A stretch of 64,000 bases of DNA, taken from positions 148,037,850-148,101,849 of the forward strand of contig CM043949.1 in NCBI GenBank assembly GCA_014529385.2, in the 5' to 3' direction. The notes below the pieces were generated by a model. It had not been told where the DNA came from. It made no database searches and worked only from the letters and a program-made list of their open reading frames with translations. Positions 12,198-23,652 of this stretch are shown here, one piece after another. How positions within the stretch are numbered: position 1 is the stretch's first letter; each line of letters opens with the position of its first letter. A program made the translations under genes and the position numbers. Source of the DNA: Adiantum capillus-veneris (Eukaryota; Streptophyta; Polypodiopsida; Polypodiales; Pteridaceae).

Positions 12198-13200
12198 ATG
12201 GATTTCTCTTATCCCGAGTTTCATGGAAGAAGTAATGAAGACGTGGAAGACTTTTTGGAAAAGATGGAGGTTTCCTGTATTAGCAAAACCAGATTCATAA
12301 CCCTGCAGAGATGTTACGTCTTCTCCATATTTGATTGAAGAGTGATGCACGAGTTTGGTTTAAAGCATTTGAAGAGGAGTTGATTTTGGCTGATCCACTT
12401 GTAAGATTGAGTTGGGACAATCTAAGGCATGGATTGGAAGTGGAGTTTTTGAAGATAGAACATCCTGACAAAGTGTGGCAAGAAGTACAAGGTTTGGTGC
12501 AAAAGGAAGGTGAGCCAGTAGATGCGTACATACATAAGTTTTCATTGGCATGGGAGAGGATGTGCAAGGACCTAGCACCACAAGTACCCCCGCCTGACAT
12601 GATGAAGAAGGACAGATTATTGGCTGGTCGTTGGGAGAACATACTTTGGAGAGTGGAGCTAAGGAAGCCTAGGACATATGAAGATGCACTAGAGGTAGCA
12701 AGGAACAAAGAGTGGAAGCTGAAGAAAATGAGCTAGTTAGGGGTGGATTCTTTGCCCATGAGGTCTGAGTTTCAGCCTATGGACTCTTTACAAGGTCGCA
12801 TGCTAGGGGTTCATGATGAATCAGTGGTTTCTATTACTCCTCAGGTTATGCCAGCAGTGGTCACTACAGCAGTGCAAGATGATGGACTAAGGCAAGACAT
12901 GAGGCAAGTAATAGATTTAATGAAGAATCTCAAGTGGGAAATAATCGAGGTCGAGGGAGGTTTGCAAATCATCCAGGAGGTGAAGAAAGACCTAGGAATG
13001 GTGTTGGACAAAGCAATGGTAGGTTTTGGAGGTAGACGCCCACATGTTATAATTGTGGAGAGTTGGGACACATCAGCCTGCAATGTGATAAGCCACCAAG
13101 GATGGGGGGAGACATGTATCCATTGCCAAGATAGGTGCTAACTAGGTCAAATGATTATGGCATCGAAATTAAGGGAGATGAAGGAACCAGTGGATTAACC
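12198..13200 (+). pseudogene. G1 gag with zinc knuckle, frameshifted
   Basis: Starts at ATG 12198 (MDFSYPEFHGRSNEDVEDF) and is frameshifted near 12310-12335. It continues as 12335-12736 with RVWFKAFEEEL, PDKVWQEVQ, KKDRLLAGRW and RTYEDALEVA, the usual Tat/Athila-like gag capsid. A CCHC knuckle, CYNCGELGHISLQC, is readable at about 13046-13087 in a frame different from the long reading around it, another sign of frameshift decay. It follows LORF-A by 101 nt and leads into protease. Confidence 0.75.
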
Positions 13201-13275
13201 TAGGAGGAAATGGGAAAGACAAAATTGTTAAGTGTAGTCACCTTGGAGAAGGCATCAAAGCTATAGGATACATTA

Positions 13276-14185
13276 GTGATGCCTATTAGAAAGAGGACCA
13301 CAGAGGACAAGGAAGGAAGAAGGGCCTCAGGTCCTAGTAAGAAGAAGGGAAAGAGCCATGAAGGCAAGGATGTCAAGGCCAAGAGGAAAAGGAGGGCTCG
13401 TCGCAAGTTTCATGTTTCAGATTTTCCAGTAGGGGATGGGCAATTAAGCTATGACTTGAAGGAGGAATTTGACAAGCACGAAAGCAAACGTCACTTTTGG
13501 GCAGCTTATAGAGATGGTGCCTAAGCTAAAGAGACAATGGAAGAGGATGGTTAACCCAATGGAGATGGTGCCTAAGCTAAAGAGACAATGGAAGAGGATG
13601 GTTAACCCAATGGAGAAAGAGCCAGAGAGAGGTTTAGTGAAGGTGTTGGCGATGGATGAGCTACCAGACATTTGCCCAATAGTAGATGTGTGGCACAAAA
13701 GAAAAAATTTGGGACAAGGTTATGTGGATGGTGGAACCCAAATATGTGTCATCACACACTCATGCGTTGAGAAGATGGGTCTTACAGTGAATGGAGTGTC
13801 AGGTTTCCAGATTAGATTGGAAAACCATCAAAAAGTAAAATGTTTGGGTGTTGTAAAGAGCTTAGAAGTGGAAGCATATGATGCAAAGGTAGTGGTTGAT
13901 TTTCATGTGATGCCAGCGGGGTTGGGAGCATATCCTATTATATTGGGTAGACCATGGTTACGTGCAGTGGGAGCTGTTCAAGATTGGAGATGTGGTACGA
14001 TTAGCCTCTATGGAAAGACAGGTGCCAATAAGCTTTATAATATGTACACAAGTAAAATATTGGAAGAGCATTATGAACATGAGGATGAGTCTAGTGATGA
14101 GGACTATTCCACAGTGAGACTGCTGATGAGGACAGTGATAGTACTACCAGGAGTGATGAGGATGCTGATGTTGCATTTCTTTTGA
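13276..14185 (+). pseudogene. G1 protease region with an in-frame 51-bp tandem duplication
   Basis: A basic linker (KKKGKSHEGKDVKAKRKRR) is followed by FPVGDGQLSYDL and then the aspartic protease motif YVDGGTQICVI and the flap-side YPIILGRPWLRAVGAVQDW. D-G-G replaces the usual D-T/S-G; this variant is shared by G2 and G4 here. A 17-residue unit (MVPKLKRQWKRMVNP) occurs twice in tandem at about 13511-13612 and keeps frame. The reading changes frame near 13500. Confidence 0.75.
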
Positions 14186-14332
14186 TGGACAAAGAAACCC
14201 ATGAGTCTAGTTTAGTTGCATTTGCAGATGAGGTTGAAGATGAAAGTGAAGGGCCTTATGAAGTGATTGAAGGGCTGATGCAAACCAAGGTTGAATTGTC
14301 AAAGAAGTAGGAATTGATGACACAAATGATCA

Positions 14333-16174
14333 GTGGTGGATACCTCTAAGCTATGGAGAAGGAGATATATTTGCACATGCTGGCTAGTTTTCCTGATTTG
14401 TTCATTACCTTCATATGAAGAGATCAGAGGGTTCAAGGGTAAAGAGATGCATATAGAGCTGAAAGAAGGTGCTAAGCCAGTGTTGCAAAGGCTAAGAAGG
14501 ATGGGTCAAGAGCAAATGAAAGCCTTGCAGGAAGAGGTGGACAAGTTATTGAAGGCATGGTTCATAGTCCCAGTGGAAACCACAGAATGAGTGAGTCCAG
14601 TAGTAGTCAGTCTAAAGAAGAATGGAAAGTGGAGGATTTGTGTAGATTAAACCTTTAAATGCAGCCACTAAGAAGAAACCATACCCTCTCCCATTCATCG
14701 ATCAGATCTTGGATTCAATGGCAGGTAATGAGAGGTACAATGTGTGTGATGGTTTTTCAGGCTATTTTCAATTGAAGATTTCTCTTAAAGACCGAACTAA
14801 GACAAATTTCATTACGCCATGGGGATGCTATTGCTACATGGTATTGCCATTTCGGTTGTCAAATGGGCCATATTTCTATCAAGAGAGAGCAAATTGGGTA
14901 TTGGCACCATTAATTGGTAGTTGTGTTAAAGCTTTTATGGACGACTTCTGTGTCTATAGCAGTAGGGCTGAACACCATTAGAAGCTACAGATGGTATTGG
15001 CTCGATATGATCAATGTGGAGGACAACTAAATCCAAATAAATGTCATTTAGAACAACCAAGGGTGAAGTTATTGGGACATATGGTGTCAGAAAATGGCAT
15101 TGAGGCTGATCCAGACAAGGTTAAGTCTATTATTCTTCTTCCATCACCTACGAGTAAAAAGCAATTGGCAACCTTTATACACAAAGTAAAGTACATGTCA
15201 CGGTTTATTCCATTGTCTTCGAAGCTCCTTTATCCATTACAACAAGTGGCAAAGCATGATCCTTTGCAATGGGATGACAAGTGTGAAGAAGTGTTTCAAG
15301 AGGTGAAAGAAGTGTTAGGGGGGTTGCCAGCCATGCACGCTCCCGATTGGGAGCAAGTGTTTTATGTAAATCCATCAGTAGGGGATGATGCCATTGGAGC
15401 CATGCTATTGCAAAAGGGGAAGGGCAGCCATTATATGATGCAAGTGTATTGTGCAAGCCGAGTGAAGTTGATAGCAGAGAGAAAGTTCTCGAAAGTAGAG
15501 CTAGTGATGGCTAGTGTAATATTTGCTTGTCTCGACGATTTCTTCATTACTTGCTACCACGACCTTTTGTTTTCTTGACGAGTTGTGCCTTTTTTCCAAA
15601 GTTAATTAATGGCACTAACATGTCAAATGTGGTCAAGAAATGGGTAATTGAGCTGCAAGAATTTGAGTTCTCTTTTCTAGTGGAAGACAGTACAAGAGCT
15701 ACCCTAGCCGATTTGTTGACCTACGAGGAGAATCCCCTTATTGTTAAGGAAGAGGCGGTGAGAAGAGTAGTTGAAGAAGTGCCACAGATAAGCAATGCAC
15801 ATGTGTTGTTCTTTGATGGCTCATACAGAAAGAGCCATGATGCGGCTTCAGGGGGTATAGCACTTTATGATCCAGAGGGGAAGCTAGTATGTAAGAGAGG
15901 GTTCAAGTTGGATGCACATAGTAACAATGAGGCTAAATATGCTATGTTGGAAGCCAGATTACACATTTGTTTGAAGCATGGGATAGAAGGTTGAGCATAA
16001 AAGGTGATGCCTTGTTAGTTGTGAAGCAAGTGCTGGGTGCGTGGAAGAGCAAAAACACCTCATTGAAGGAAATGTGTTTCAGAATTAAAGGCCTGTTAAA
16101 AAGTTCGAAGCATGGAGCATCAAACACATAGAACGTGCTCTAAATGGAGAGTCACATGAAGCAGCTCAAAGCAT
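14333..16174 (+). pseudogene. G1 reverse transcriptase and RNase H
   Basis: RT begins with LKEGAKPVLQRLRRMG, then KKNGKWRICVD, CDGFSGYFQLKI, FITPWGCYCYMVLPF and the catalytic box FMDDFCVYS (about 14934-14960). The thumb and connection follow as GGQLNPNKCHLE, YMSRFIPL and MHAPDWEQVFYVNPS. RNase H has FFDGSYRKSHDAASGGIALY and NNEAKYAMLEA. Breaks include stops near 14590, 14650 and 14981 and frameshifts near 15540 and 15990. The last codons before 16174 (HEAAQS) continue in frame at 34915, where integrase begins, showing that G2 inserted here. Confidence 0.82.
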
Positions 16175-16328
16175 TGACGGGAGCAAAGTGAACCCCGAAC
16201 CCCGATGGCCTCTAAAACGCCGGGGGCCTAATGGCGTGCCTCAAGCCTATCACGATAAAGCAAACAAGCGGCACCACCTAGCTTTAAGTGGCTAGGACAC
16301 AAAGCACGTTGATATGAACACCGCAAAC

Positions 16329-16369
<41 letters not shown>

Positions 16370-16540
16370 TTTGCAAATGATGAAAACCCTCGAGGGTGTG
16401 AGGGAGAATTATTTCTGCAGTATTTACAAATGGCACGCCGTGGTGGTAGAAAGGTAGGGAGAAAAGATGGTGCAAACTACTTGGTACGTTCTCTAAGACG
16501 ACTCAATGATTGTGGAGCTTGCTATCAAGAGCGTGTGTAC
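16175..16540 (-). repeat. G2 3' LTR, part 1
   Basis: Matches 32842-33240 of the other LTR: TGACGGGAGCAAAG against TGACAGGAGCAAAG, then a shared segment with a microsatellite. Here the tract is (AC)n at 16330-16368, while the other copy has (GA)n. The match stops sharply at 16540, where the E3 fragment begins. Confidence 0.85.
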
Positions 16541-16678
16541 GTTGTCGAGAAATTTGCGGTCTTGCCATGAAAGCACCGCGCTTATGGCTGTGAGAGTTTG
16601 TGCGAGAACTCAACAAAAACTATATGAAGGAGTTAAACCATAGATGCCATGAAGAATAGGGTTTTGAAAGAAGTGCAA

Positions 16679-16954
16679 TCAAACAAGACACACTCTTTCT
16701 CTCTTGCACTCACACACACAAAAAAAGAACACAAAAGAGAATGTCAAAATACACAAAGATGAAAACATCAGGCTATGGTCATGTCGTATCATGGGTAATA
16801 TGAAAGGGTTAATAGATGAGTTAATGGAATTCAATCTTGGCTGACCAAATATGCTACGAATTGTTCTTTGGAATTGTAGTTTTGTGCTTACCATAATATA
16901 TATATTTTGTCTAGTGATTGGGATTAATTGTGTGTACAAATCCTCTTGGTTCAT
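16679..16954 (-). CDS. LORF-B, small leader ORF in the inverted E3 fragment
   Basis: 91 codons on the minus strand from ATG 16954. The core is MNQEDLYTQLIPITRQ, IMVSTKLQFQRTI, FGQPRLNSINSS and NPFILPMIRHDHSL. Compared with E3 (47597) and G4 (59391), a one-base deletion after HDHSL changes the tail, adding about 20 foreign residues. The Gln in FGQPRLN is intact here but is a TAG in the E3 copy. Its ATG overlaps the stop of LORF-A as ATGA (16951-16954). Function is unknown; it is paralogous to LORF-A. Confidence 0.6.
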   Translation of the reverse strand: MNQEDLYTQLIPITRQNIYIMVSTKLQFQRTIRSIFGQPRLNSINSSINPFILPMIRHDHSLMFSSLCILTFSFVFFFCVCECKRERVCLV

Positions 16955-17169
16955 AGCAAGATAACTACGCTTACATCAAAAGAAAAATTATAGTCTATGA
17001 GAGGTAGTATGATGGGATCCGATGATAGAAGTATTTCATTGAGCCTTTCTGGGCCAAAGAGAAACACTATACGTTGTTGAAAGTGTATTTTACGGCTAAT
17101 CCATACGTTAATTCTAATAGATCGTACAGAGTGAAAGCGATAGAAATTATCATCATGTGGATTATTCAT
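16951..17169 (-). CDS. LORF-A, intact small leader ORF in the inverted E3 fragment
   Basis: 72 codons plus stop, uninterrupted, from ATG 17169. The core is IRINVWISRKIHFQQRIV, FGPERLNEILLSS, PIILPLIDY and SFDV, with a hydrophobic C-terminus (VVILL). It has no signal peptide and no clear membrane span. The copy at 47382-47600 is nearly identical, and G1, G2 and G4 carry diverged versions of the same length. Function is unknown; it is an element-encoded product rather than a host gene, judging by its position before gag in three other elements. Confidence 0.7.
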   Translation of the reverse strand: MNNPHDDNFYRFHSVRSIRINVWISRKIHFQQRIVFLFGPERLNEILLSSDPIILPLIDYNFSFDVSVVILL

Positions 17170-17364
17170 CTAGGATAGTATGTGAGAAATGTAGATATGA
17201 GAGAAGTGAAGAGATGAGAAGTTTCCCTCCCAAACCCTATTCTTGCCCGTAGGCAATAAGGATACCGTGGGGAGAGATGTACCTGTAGCAAGGAGAACCT
17301 AAAATTTGTAGAGAGGATGAATTACTAAGAGTGAGAGAGATAGATTTGGTTAAGGATGTGATAT

Positions 17365-17488
<124 letters not shown>

Positions 17489-18325
17489 TTAGATATGAAA
17501 AAGAAAACAACAAGAAATCAAGAAAACATCAATGTAGAACACATCTTACTTGACAAACCCTTTGGCACCATTATTGATGGAGAGCGAAGAAGAGGGGAGA
17601 ACTCCACTTTGATTGATACGCCAAGTGCAAGATCATCTTTGATTAGAGTTGATCTTCCAAGGTTAGCTTATTGCAAGAATGGCTAGTCTTCTTCTAGGAG
17701 AAATTAAAGTGTAGGCTTAGGCTTATGTTAATGGCTAAGTACAATTTGGCATTACTACTCACTCCCTCATAAATTCCTCTCATCAATGGCTCGAATGCTT
17801 GAGTTCCTTTCAAGGAAGAAGAGGACCCCTTTTATAGGTGAAGGGAACCCCCCAAGGGTTTACACAAGAAGAGAAGAGCCAGTGTCAACAGAAACTGGAA
17901 AAGTTGGAAATGAGCTGTCCCTGCATGATGTGGGCAGACTGGGGTCTAGTATTTTCATCATATCTCCTCAACCGTGGCTCCAAAAAGAAAAGTAATAATA
18001 TGGGAAAAAAATCAGCTCATTAGCTACAATTTTCATTTTAAAATCATTCTCCAATTCGGATTGGAACCTTGTGTAAAAAAATCATCAAAATAGGGTCCAT
18101 TTCTGGCAGCAAAAGTCTTCCTGTGGTCCCCTTAGCCTAGACTTTCATTTGATTCCAAAGGACACCTCATGCCATATGAAAGCATGACATTGATCCTTGA
18201 CAAAGTTTTATAATCATGCTTACAATAATGCATTAAAATAAGTGTATCTTTGAAATAATGCCACCTAGTGTCCCACTATGATTTGATTCCCTCCTAGTAG
18301 CTATTTATAAAGAAATATATGAAAA

Positions 18326-18470
18326 CACTACAAGAGGTTATTCATATTAGCGACGCTCACACAGCGACGCTCAAAAAAAAAATCCCGGCGTCGCTATGAG
18401 CGTCGTAAATTTCTTTTTAAATTTGCGACGCTCATAGCGACGTCGACTGGGCTAAAAAAATAACAGAGCG
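18326..18470. repeat. CACTA left terminus: inverted repeat and subterminal GCGACGCT repeats
   Basis: After the 14-bp terminal repeat, GCGACGCT or AGCGTCG occurs at least five times in both orientations between 18350 and 18450. Such clustered motifs are the usual binding sites of the TNPA-type protein. Confidence 0.85.
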
Positions 18471-18534
18471 CGCCCAAAAACTCAGATCTCAGATCTGAGT
18501 TTTTCGGCGCCCTCAAGCAAGGAGCAGGTAACGC

Positions 18535-18554
18535 TCTCCCTCTCTCTCTCTTTT

Positions 18555-18592
<38 letters not shown>

Positions 18593-18710
18593 AGAGAAAG
18601 GAGAGCCAGGTATGCTCCTTCCCTCTCCTCACTCTCATGTTCCCTTCCCCTCTTTCTCTCTCCCTCTCTCTCTCTCTCACACACACACATACACACACAC
18701 ACATAGTGTT

Positions 18711-18758
<48 letters not shown>

Positions 18759-18990
18759 AACATAAACAAAAATGCACAAACACATACATAAACAAAGAAT
18801 GCACACACCCATTGAGAGAGGAAAAGAGAGAGAGAGCATGCATAAACAAAAAACGCACGCATTGAGAGAGGAAAAGAGAGAGAGAACATGCATAAACAAA
18901 AAAGCACACATTGAGAGAGGAAAAGAGAGAGAAAACATGCATACGATCCAAAAAAACGCACACACATTGAGAGAGAAAGAGAGAGAAACT
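18535..18990. repeat. Microsatellite-rich CACTA subterminal region
   Basis: (AC)n at 18562-18588 and 18678-18703, (GA)n at 18714-18753, then a four-fold tandem unit of about 60 bp (CATTGAGAGAGGAAAAGAGAGA, ending AAACGCACGCA or similar) at 18800-18985. Long ORFs on either strand here are low-complexity artefacts. Confidence 0.8.
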
Positions 18991-19194
18991 AATTTAACGT
19001 CGTAGGAAACTAATTAAAATTAAAAGACATAAAGATCTAGCCAACGAGGAGTTGAACTCAAGACCTATTATTCAAGAGGGAAATGGCATAACCAATCTAT
19101 CATACTTGGCATGGGTGATAGAAAGGTTATACCATTTATCTCTTTTTATTGGCACACACATCCACACACGCTCACACACACAAGAAGAAGAGAC

Positions 19195-20010
19195 TTATAA
19201 TGTCGTAGGAAAATATCCTAAAAGACATTAAAGATTAGGTTAGATGTAGACTTACGTTAAATTAGATTTAGGTTTATTTTTAATTAGATTTACGTTTATT
19301 TACGCTAGATTTAGATTTACGTTATATTAGATTAGATTTAGGTCTCCATAGACTGCGATGCCCGCATGAAGCGGGTGAAGAAAGCCCTCAATGGAATATA
19401 CGGTATTGCTGCCTTCACTCATGGTGGGTTCCGTCAATCCAAAAGTACTAGTGAAATGTCTTCAGAAGATAGGGAAGAAGGTGGATCTTCAGGGCGGCAA
19501 GAGTCACTACATCCCCGACACAATGACCATCTAGACAACCTCTAGTCATTCAACAGCAACTTCAAAGTTAGTAACAAGAGCAAGAACGGTCTAAAGGGCC
19601 AATTGCTGTCGTCAGATGTGGATGGAGATGAGACAGCGTCACTGCCGGAAGTTAACTCTCACATCTTTAGTGATGAGAATGCCAACTCTTGCCGAGTTAT
19701 GTGAAAAATTATGTGTTAAATCAGTTTTAAGGTTCTTATAATCCCTGTTAGTTTAGTTCTTTTTTTTTAATATAACATAATTTACGTTAGATTTAGATTT
19801 ATGTTATATTAGATTAGACTTAGGTTTATTTAGGTTTACCCACACACACACACACACACAAGAAGAAGAGAGTTTTAACGTCGTAGGAAACTATCCCAAA
19901 AGACGTTAAAGATTAGGTTAGATGTAGACTTACGTTAAATTAGATTTAGGTTTATTTTTAGTTAGATTTACGTTTATTTAGATTTACGCTTATTTACGTT
20001 AGATCGAGTC
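19195..20010. repeat. Duplicated segment in CACTA flanking the captured gene fragment
   Basis: A block of about 140 bp (AACGTCGTAGGAAA, AAAGACGTTAAAGATTAGG, AGATTTACGTTTATTTA) occurs at about 19198-19345 and again at about 19875-20005. The two copies bracket the HIPP-like fragment. The duplicated flanks may relate to how the fragment was acquired. Confidence 0.7.
19342..19704 (+). pseudogene. Captured fragment of a HIPP-type heavy-metal-associated protein gene
   Basis: One frame reads VSIDCDARMKRVKKALNGIYG, like the first half of an HMA metal-binding domain. The next frame gives VGSVNPKVLVKCLQKIGKK then VDLQGGK, like its second half. A later segment, FNSNFKVSNKSKNGLKG followed by an Asp-rich tail, fits the linker of HIPP proteins. 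The metal-binding CxxC of the family appears as CDAR, so both key residues are not present. Frames change at least once and stops occur, so it is a broken copy. It lies in the CACTA on the same strand as the transposase genes, with no intron. The match is from memory of the family. Confidence 0.6.
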
Positions 20011-20293
20011 CACACAAGAATTACTTACAGTTTAGGGTTTAGAGTTAGACGAACAGTGAAAAGATCTACTATGAAAAGATGTTAAGATGCTGTGAAGTGC
20101 TATAGCTAGAGAAGAGGCAAACGGGTTTTGTCCACTACATGCAGTATCATGTAGACGTGGGTCTGTAGATTTCTTGTGCCCACAAATATAGGTATTGACC
20201 AATAAAGACGAGATTATAACCCGGTGGTTCTGATCTCCGTGCACCTCTAGACTGAGGTGTGCGGGGATTGGACATGACTAGAGAATGTGAGGT

Positions 20294-20363
<70 letters not shown>
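20294..20363. repeat. (GA)n microsatellite
   Basis: About 70 bp of pure GA just upstream of the TNP2-type gene. Confidence 0.95.
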
Positions 20364-20367
<4 letters not shown>

Positions 20368-20429
20368 GACAAAGAATGCCAATAGAATATTAAATTTGTT
20401 GTCCAGGTTATAAGATTTTTATCCTCATT

Positions 20430-22095
20430 ATGAGTAGTGACGAGGATGTGGGACCTTCCAACCGAAACACCTATCTCTCGACGAGGGTCTTATGTCCTTG
20501 TAATCAGTGCAAGCATACTGTGCGACGGACAAGACGTGTTTCTTTGCAGCACGTTCGCGAATTTGGCGAGTTCAATCCATCTATTATAGATCGAGTTGTT
20601 GCCAATTATAACTCGTCGGACTCTGACGCTGGCCAACAAGCAGCAATCTTGCAAAACAATAGACTTGTTCGCAGGCGCTTTGGTCAAGCAGCATATGTGA
20701 GGCCACAAGATGTAGCCTCTGACAGCTCGGGGGATGATCATGCAGAGCACATTCCCAACGAGGCAATGTTTGAGCCCGAGATTGATGAAATGATCGAGAC
20801 GATCATGGATTCAGAAAGGCTTATCTATGATGATATGAAAAGTGAAGCCGATACGCCATTGTATAATGGAGCACGTATGTCTAGATTGAAAGCACTCCTG
20901 GTTCTTCTCAACATGCAGGCAAAGTTTGGATGGAGTGACACTAGCGTCACAACACTTTTCAGGTGATCTATTACAATTAGTTTACTTTAATAAAACTCTA
21001 AATGTATAATGATCTGATAGATTTTTACACGACTGTATCGTATTTTTATGTTGTGTAGATTGCTTAAAGAGCACATACTACCAGCTGACAATGTGATGCC
21101 AGATTCCCGAGATGAAGCAAGAAAGATTTTGCGAAACTTGGGGATGGATTACAATTCTATCCACGCTTGTCCTAATGACTGCATTCTTTTCAGAGGGGAA
21201 TACAATGCGGTGACGAAATGACCGAGGAAGAGTGGGAGTACTCTCGGGGTTGCGCGACCAAGGTAAGTTTGCAATGTACGACATGCTAGTGACTTTATTT
21301 CTAAACGTTTGAACGGCCACTCATAATCTTTGTTCGTTGTAGTATAAGTCATACACAGCAGCATGGTGTAAAGGTCGACATTTTAGGGTGGAACGAATCG
21401 ACAAAAAGCGTTTTACTCAAGATTGTGGAATCATGGCAAAATTTGAACAGTCTAGTCGACGACGTTCCTCTGATGCAGATCCTGTGGTGGTGGAACTCAC
21501 TTACTTCGGCACGCTGCAAGAGATTTTGAGGATCGATTACAAAGGATTTTTTGTCGACTTGTTCGACGTGCAATGGTTCAAGATAATCATGGAGGGTCGC
21601 AACGCTACTGTGCGTAGAGGAGAGTCTGGTTTTCTTGAGGTGGATTCTACTAAGAAATGGACTGACCTAAGAGACACTTTCGTACTACCAGAGCATTGTG
21701 AACAAGTAAGTATGTAAATAGTTAACATCCCCCTTTTACAAGTTATGTGCTTGAAAGCTCTCATGTAAGTTATGTGGCTCTGGCAGGTAATATTTCATCC
21801 TACAAAGTCTACATCAAACTGGTGGTACGTCATAGAGGTAGCCCCTCGTAGTGCAAGGACGTATGAAGGCTACCATGTGCCAATCACAACGGCATCAATG
21901 GAGGAGATCAGAGAAGATGCTCAATCAGAAGCCGCTGCGGTGGTGCCAGACGAGCATCAAGATGCTACTACTCTATATGGGGTGCATGCAGAGGAGCTAC
22001 AAAATGAAACAAAGGATATGTGTTTAAATGGAGAGCTCTATATAGATATAGAAAGTTATGCTGAGTTATGCGAGGATGAGAGAGAGATCTCTTAA
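20430..22095 (+). pseudogene. TNP2-type CACTA transposase with the catalytic core deleted
   Basis: Exon 1 (20430-20962) starts with an acidic stretch and a transposase-associated cysteine motif, VLCPCNQCKH. It ends in MSRLKALLVLLNMQAKFGWS. The intron at 20963-21058 (GT..AG) restores LFR-LLKEHIL. Exon 2 (21059-21262) has ACPNDCILFRGEYNAVTK, then a TGA near 21219. Introns 21263-21342 and 21706-21786 follow. The C-terminal exons (YKSYTAAWCKGRHF, LTYFGTLQEILRIDY, FDVQWFKI, STSNWWYVIEVAPR) match the DUF4216-type end of these transposases. The several-hundred-residue middle that carries the catalytic domain is absent: N- and C-terminal parts join near 21219. Confidence 0.85.
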
Positions 22096-22344
22096 AGCCA
22101 CAAATATTGTATTTGAACAATTTTGCTCCGGGTTGTAAAAGCTCTGGCTCTCTAAGTACCTTCCATGGCGCTCACATCTTTTGATTGAAAATTTTGAGTT
22201 TTCGACTTGCCTCTTCTATCACTCAATTCATTGCGTCATTGTATTTATACGCGTCATTACGTCATTGTATTTAATGGTCTTTGCGTCATTGTCTACTCTA
22301 TTCATTCAATATTAAGTTTAAATATTCGTGTGTTTAATGCAGGT

Positions 22345-23652
22345 ATGGATGATGAGGAGTTTCTTTCTTCTTTGTCACCGTAGCAGAGACAGTGGTACGT
22401 GGAGCGTCATCGCTCTGGCGCATCATTGCGCGTTCCTACTCCATCCGCATCTCTCTCTATTTCGGAGCATTCGGCGCGCTCCGAAGCTTCGGCGTCGACG
22501 AGACGAGCTTCACACTCGTCTAGACACCGGCGCTCTAGTGGTGGCGATGGCGGTTGTTGTAGGGATTCCGCCACCGATTCCTCCACACCGCCTCGTGTTC
22601 GACGAGGCTCTTTACCCTCCCCTTGTTTGCCCGCCCCCACACCAGCCACAACATCGCCATCTACGCCAGGTTTTGCACGGCTGACTGTTCCTAGCAGCTA
22701 CACACCTCTACCTACTCCGCCAGGGGCCACCCCACTTGACACTCCTCGCTTCGGGGCCCAGACGCCGGTGAAGACACCTGACGTCCGTACCCCCATCGAC
22801 ACCTCGCTAGAGACCCCTGCTGGGACACCCAGGTTCACGCGTCACTGGCCAGAGGGCTTGCCTTACTCCGTCGACTTCAACGGCGGCATCATCATGGATG
22901 ATGACGGCAAGAAGGTGATCTCGCGCATGCGTGGTCTTTGCTCTCAGCTGTTTAGACACTACATACTAAACAAATGGAGTGAAGTACCAAGTGATTTATA
23001 AAACAGTCATCAGCATACTTCATGATGAGTTTCCCGTTCCAACACGGGATCATCGCTTCAATGAAGACCTGATGAAGATTCGAATGCACGAATATTGCAA
23101 ACACAAGCGTTTCGAAGTGCAAAAAGCAATCAAGCATGGGTGGAACAGGCCAGATTGGCTGGCCAAAGAAGATTGGAAGAATGCGAAGAAAGCAGCGCGC
23201 GAGAATCCCGACAAGTGGAAGCAACAAAAGGATGCATCCAGAGCGCGAGTAGAGGCAGGGAGCTCGCACCACTTGGGGAGCGGTGGATGGGCATCATTTG
23301 AGGCCGATTTTGTAAGTGTTTTTGTATTTCTCTTTATCTTCGATAGTTTAGGGTTTATGAGTTTTTTAATTCTAACATAATGAATTCGTTGTATGTTTTG
23401 ACAGTGGTCGATGACAGGACGTGATCCCACACCGTACGAGCGCGAGTACGCAGGCAGGAAGGGCTTAAACGCCCTGATGGACATTCTCAGTTCTCGCGGC
23501 GGCATGGTTAGTATTAGGGTTTACTCTTTTCTATTTTTTGTATTGTTTTATAAATGTCATTATATGTTTATACTTACTGAAAGCTGTCTTATTGTCTTTT
23601 TTTACAGAATCCGACAGATACGCCGCTTGGACGCGATGAGACGTCTGACTAG
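22345..23652 (+). pseudogene. TNPA-like second CACTA gene (Ptta/En/Spm type)
   Basis: ATG at 22345 after an acceptor-like TGCAG. A Ser/Pro/Thr-rich N-terminus (PSASLSISEHS, repeated TP dipeptides at 22680-22830) is followed by a region with KWSE, LHDEFPVP, EYCKHKRFEVQKAI and WLAKEDWKNAKKAARENPDKW, then SRARVEAGSSHHLGSGG. That last pattern (Trp pair, then basic residues and H-x-GS) fits the Ptta/En/Spm plant transposase domain. Exons continue over introns 23312-23404 and 23507-23607, ending at TAG 23650-23652. One in-frame TAG near 22381 and a frameshift at about 22979 disable it. The expected role is binding the subterminal GCGACGCT repeats. Confidence 0.75.

Noticed and set aside
16951-17169. 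LORFs as exons of a host gene
   Set aside because: Copies lie between primer site and gag in three gypsy elements at constant spacing, with their own start and stop codons.
18513-18967. Long overlapping ORFs rich in CVCVC, SLSLSL or ERERER (also at 24688-25664, 33664-34482, 34079-34908 and 59534-59746)
   Set aside because: They are translations of GT/GA/AC microsatellites in LTRs and the CACTA end, open in several frames at once.
20032-20244. Minus-strand ORF in the CACTA
   Set aside because: No motif and antisense to the leader of the TNP2-type gene.
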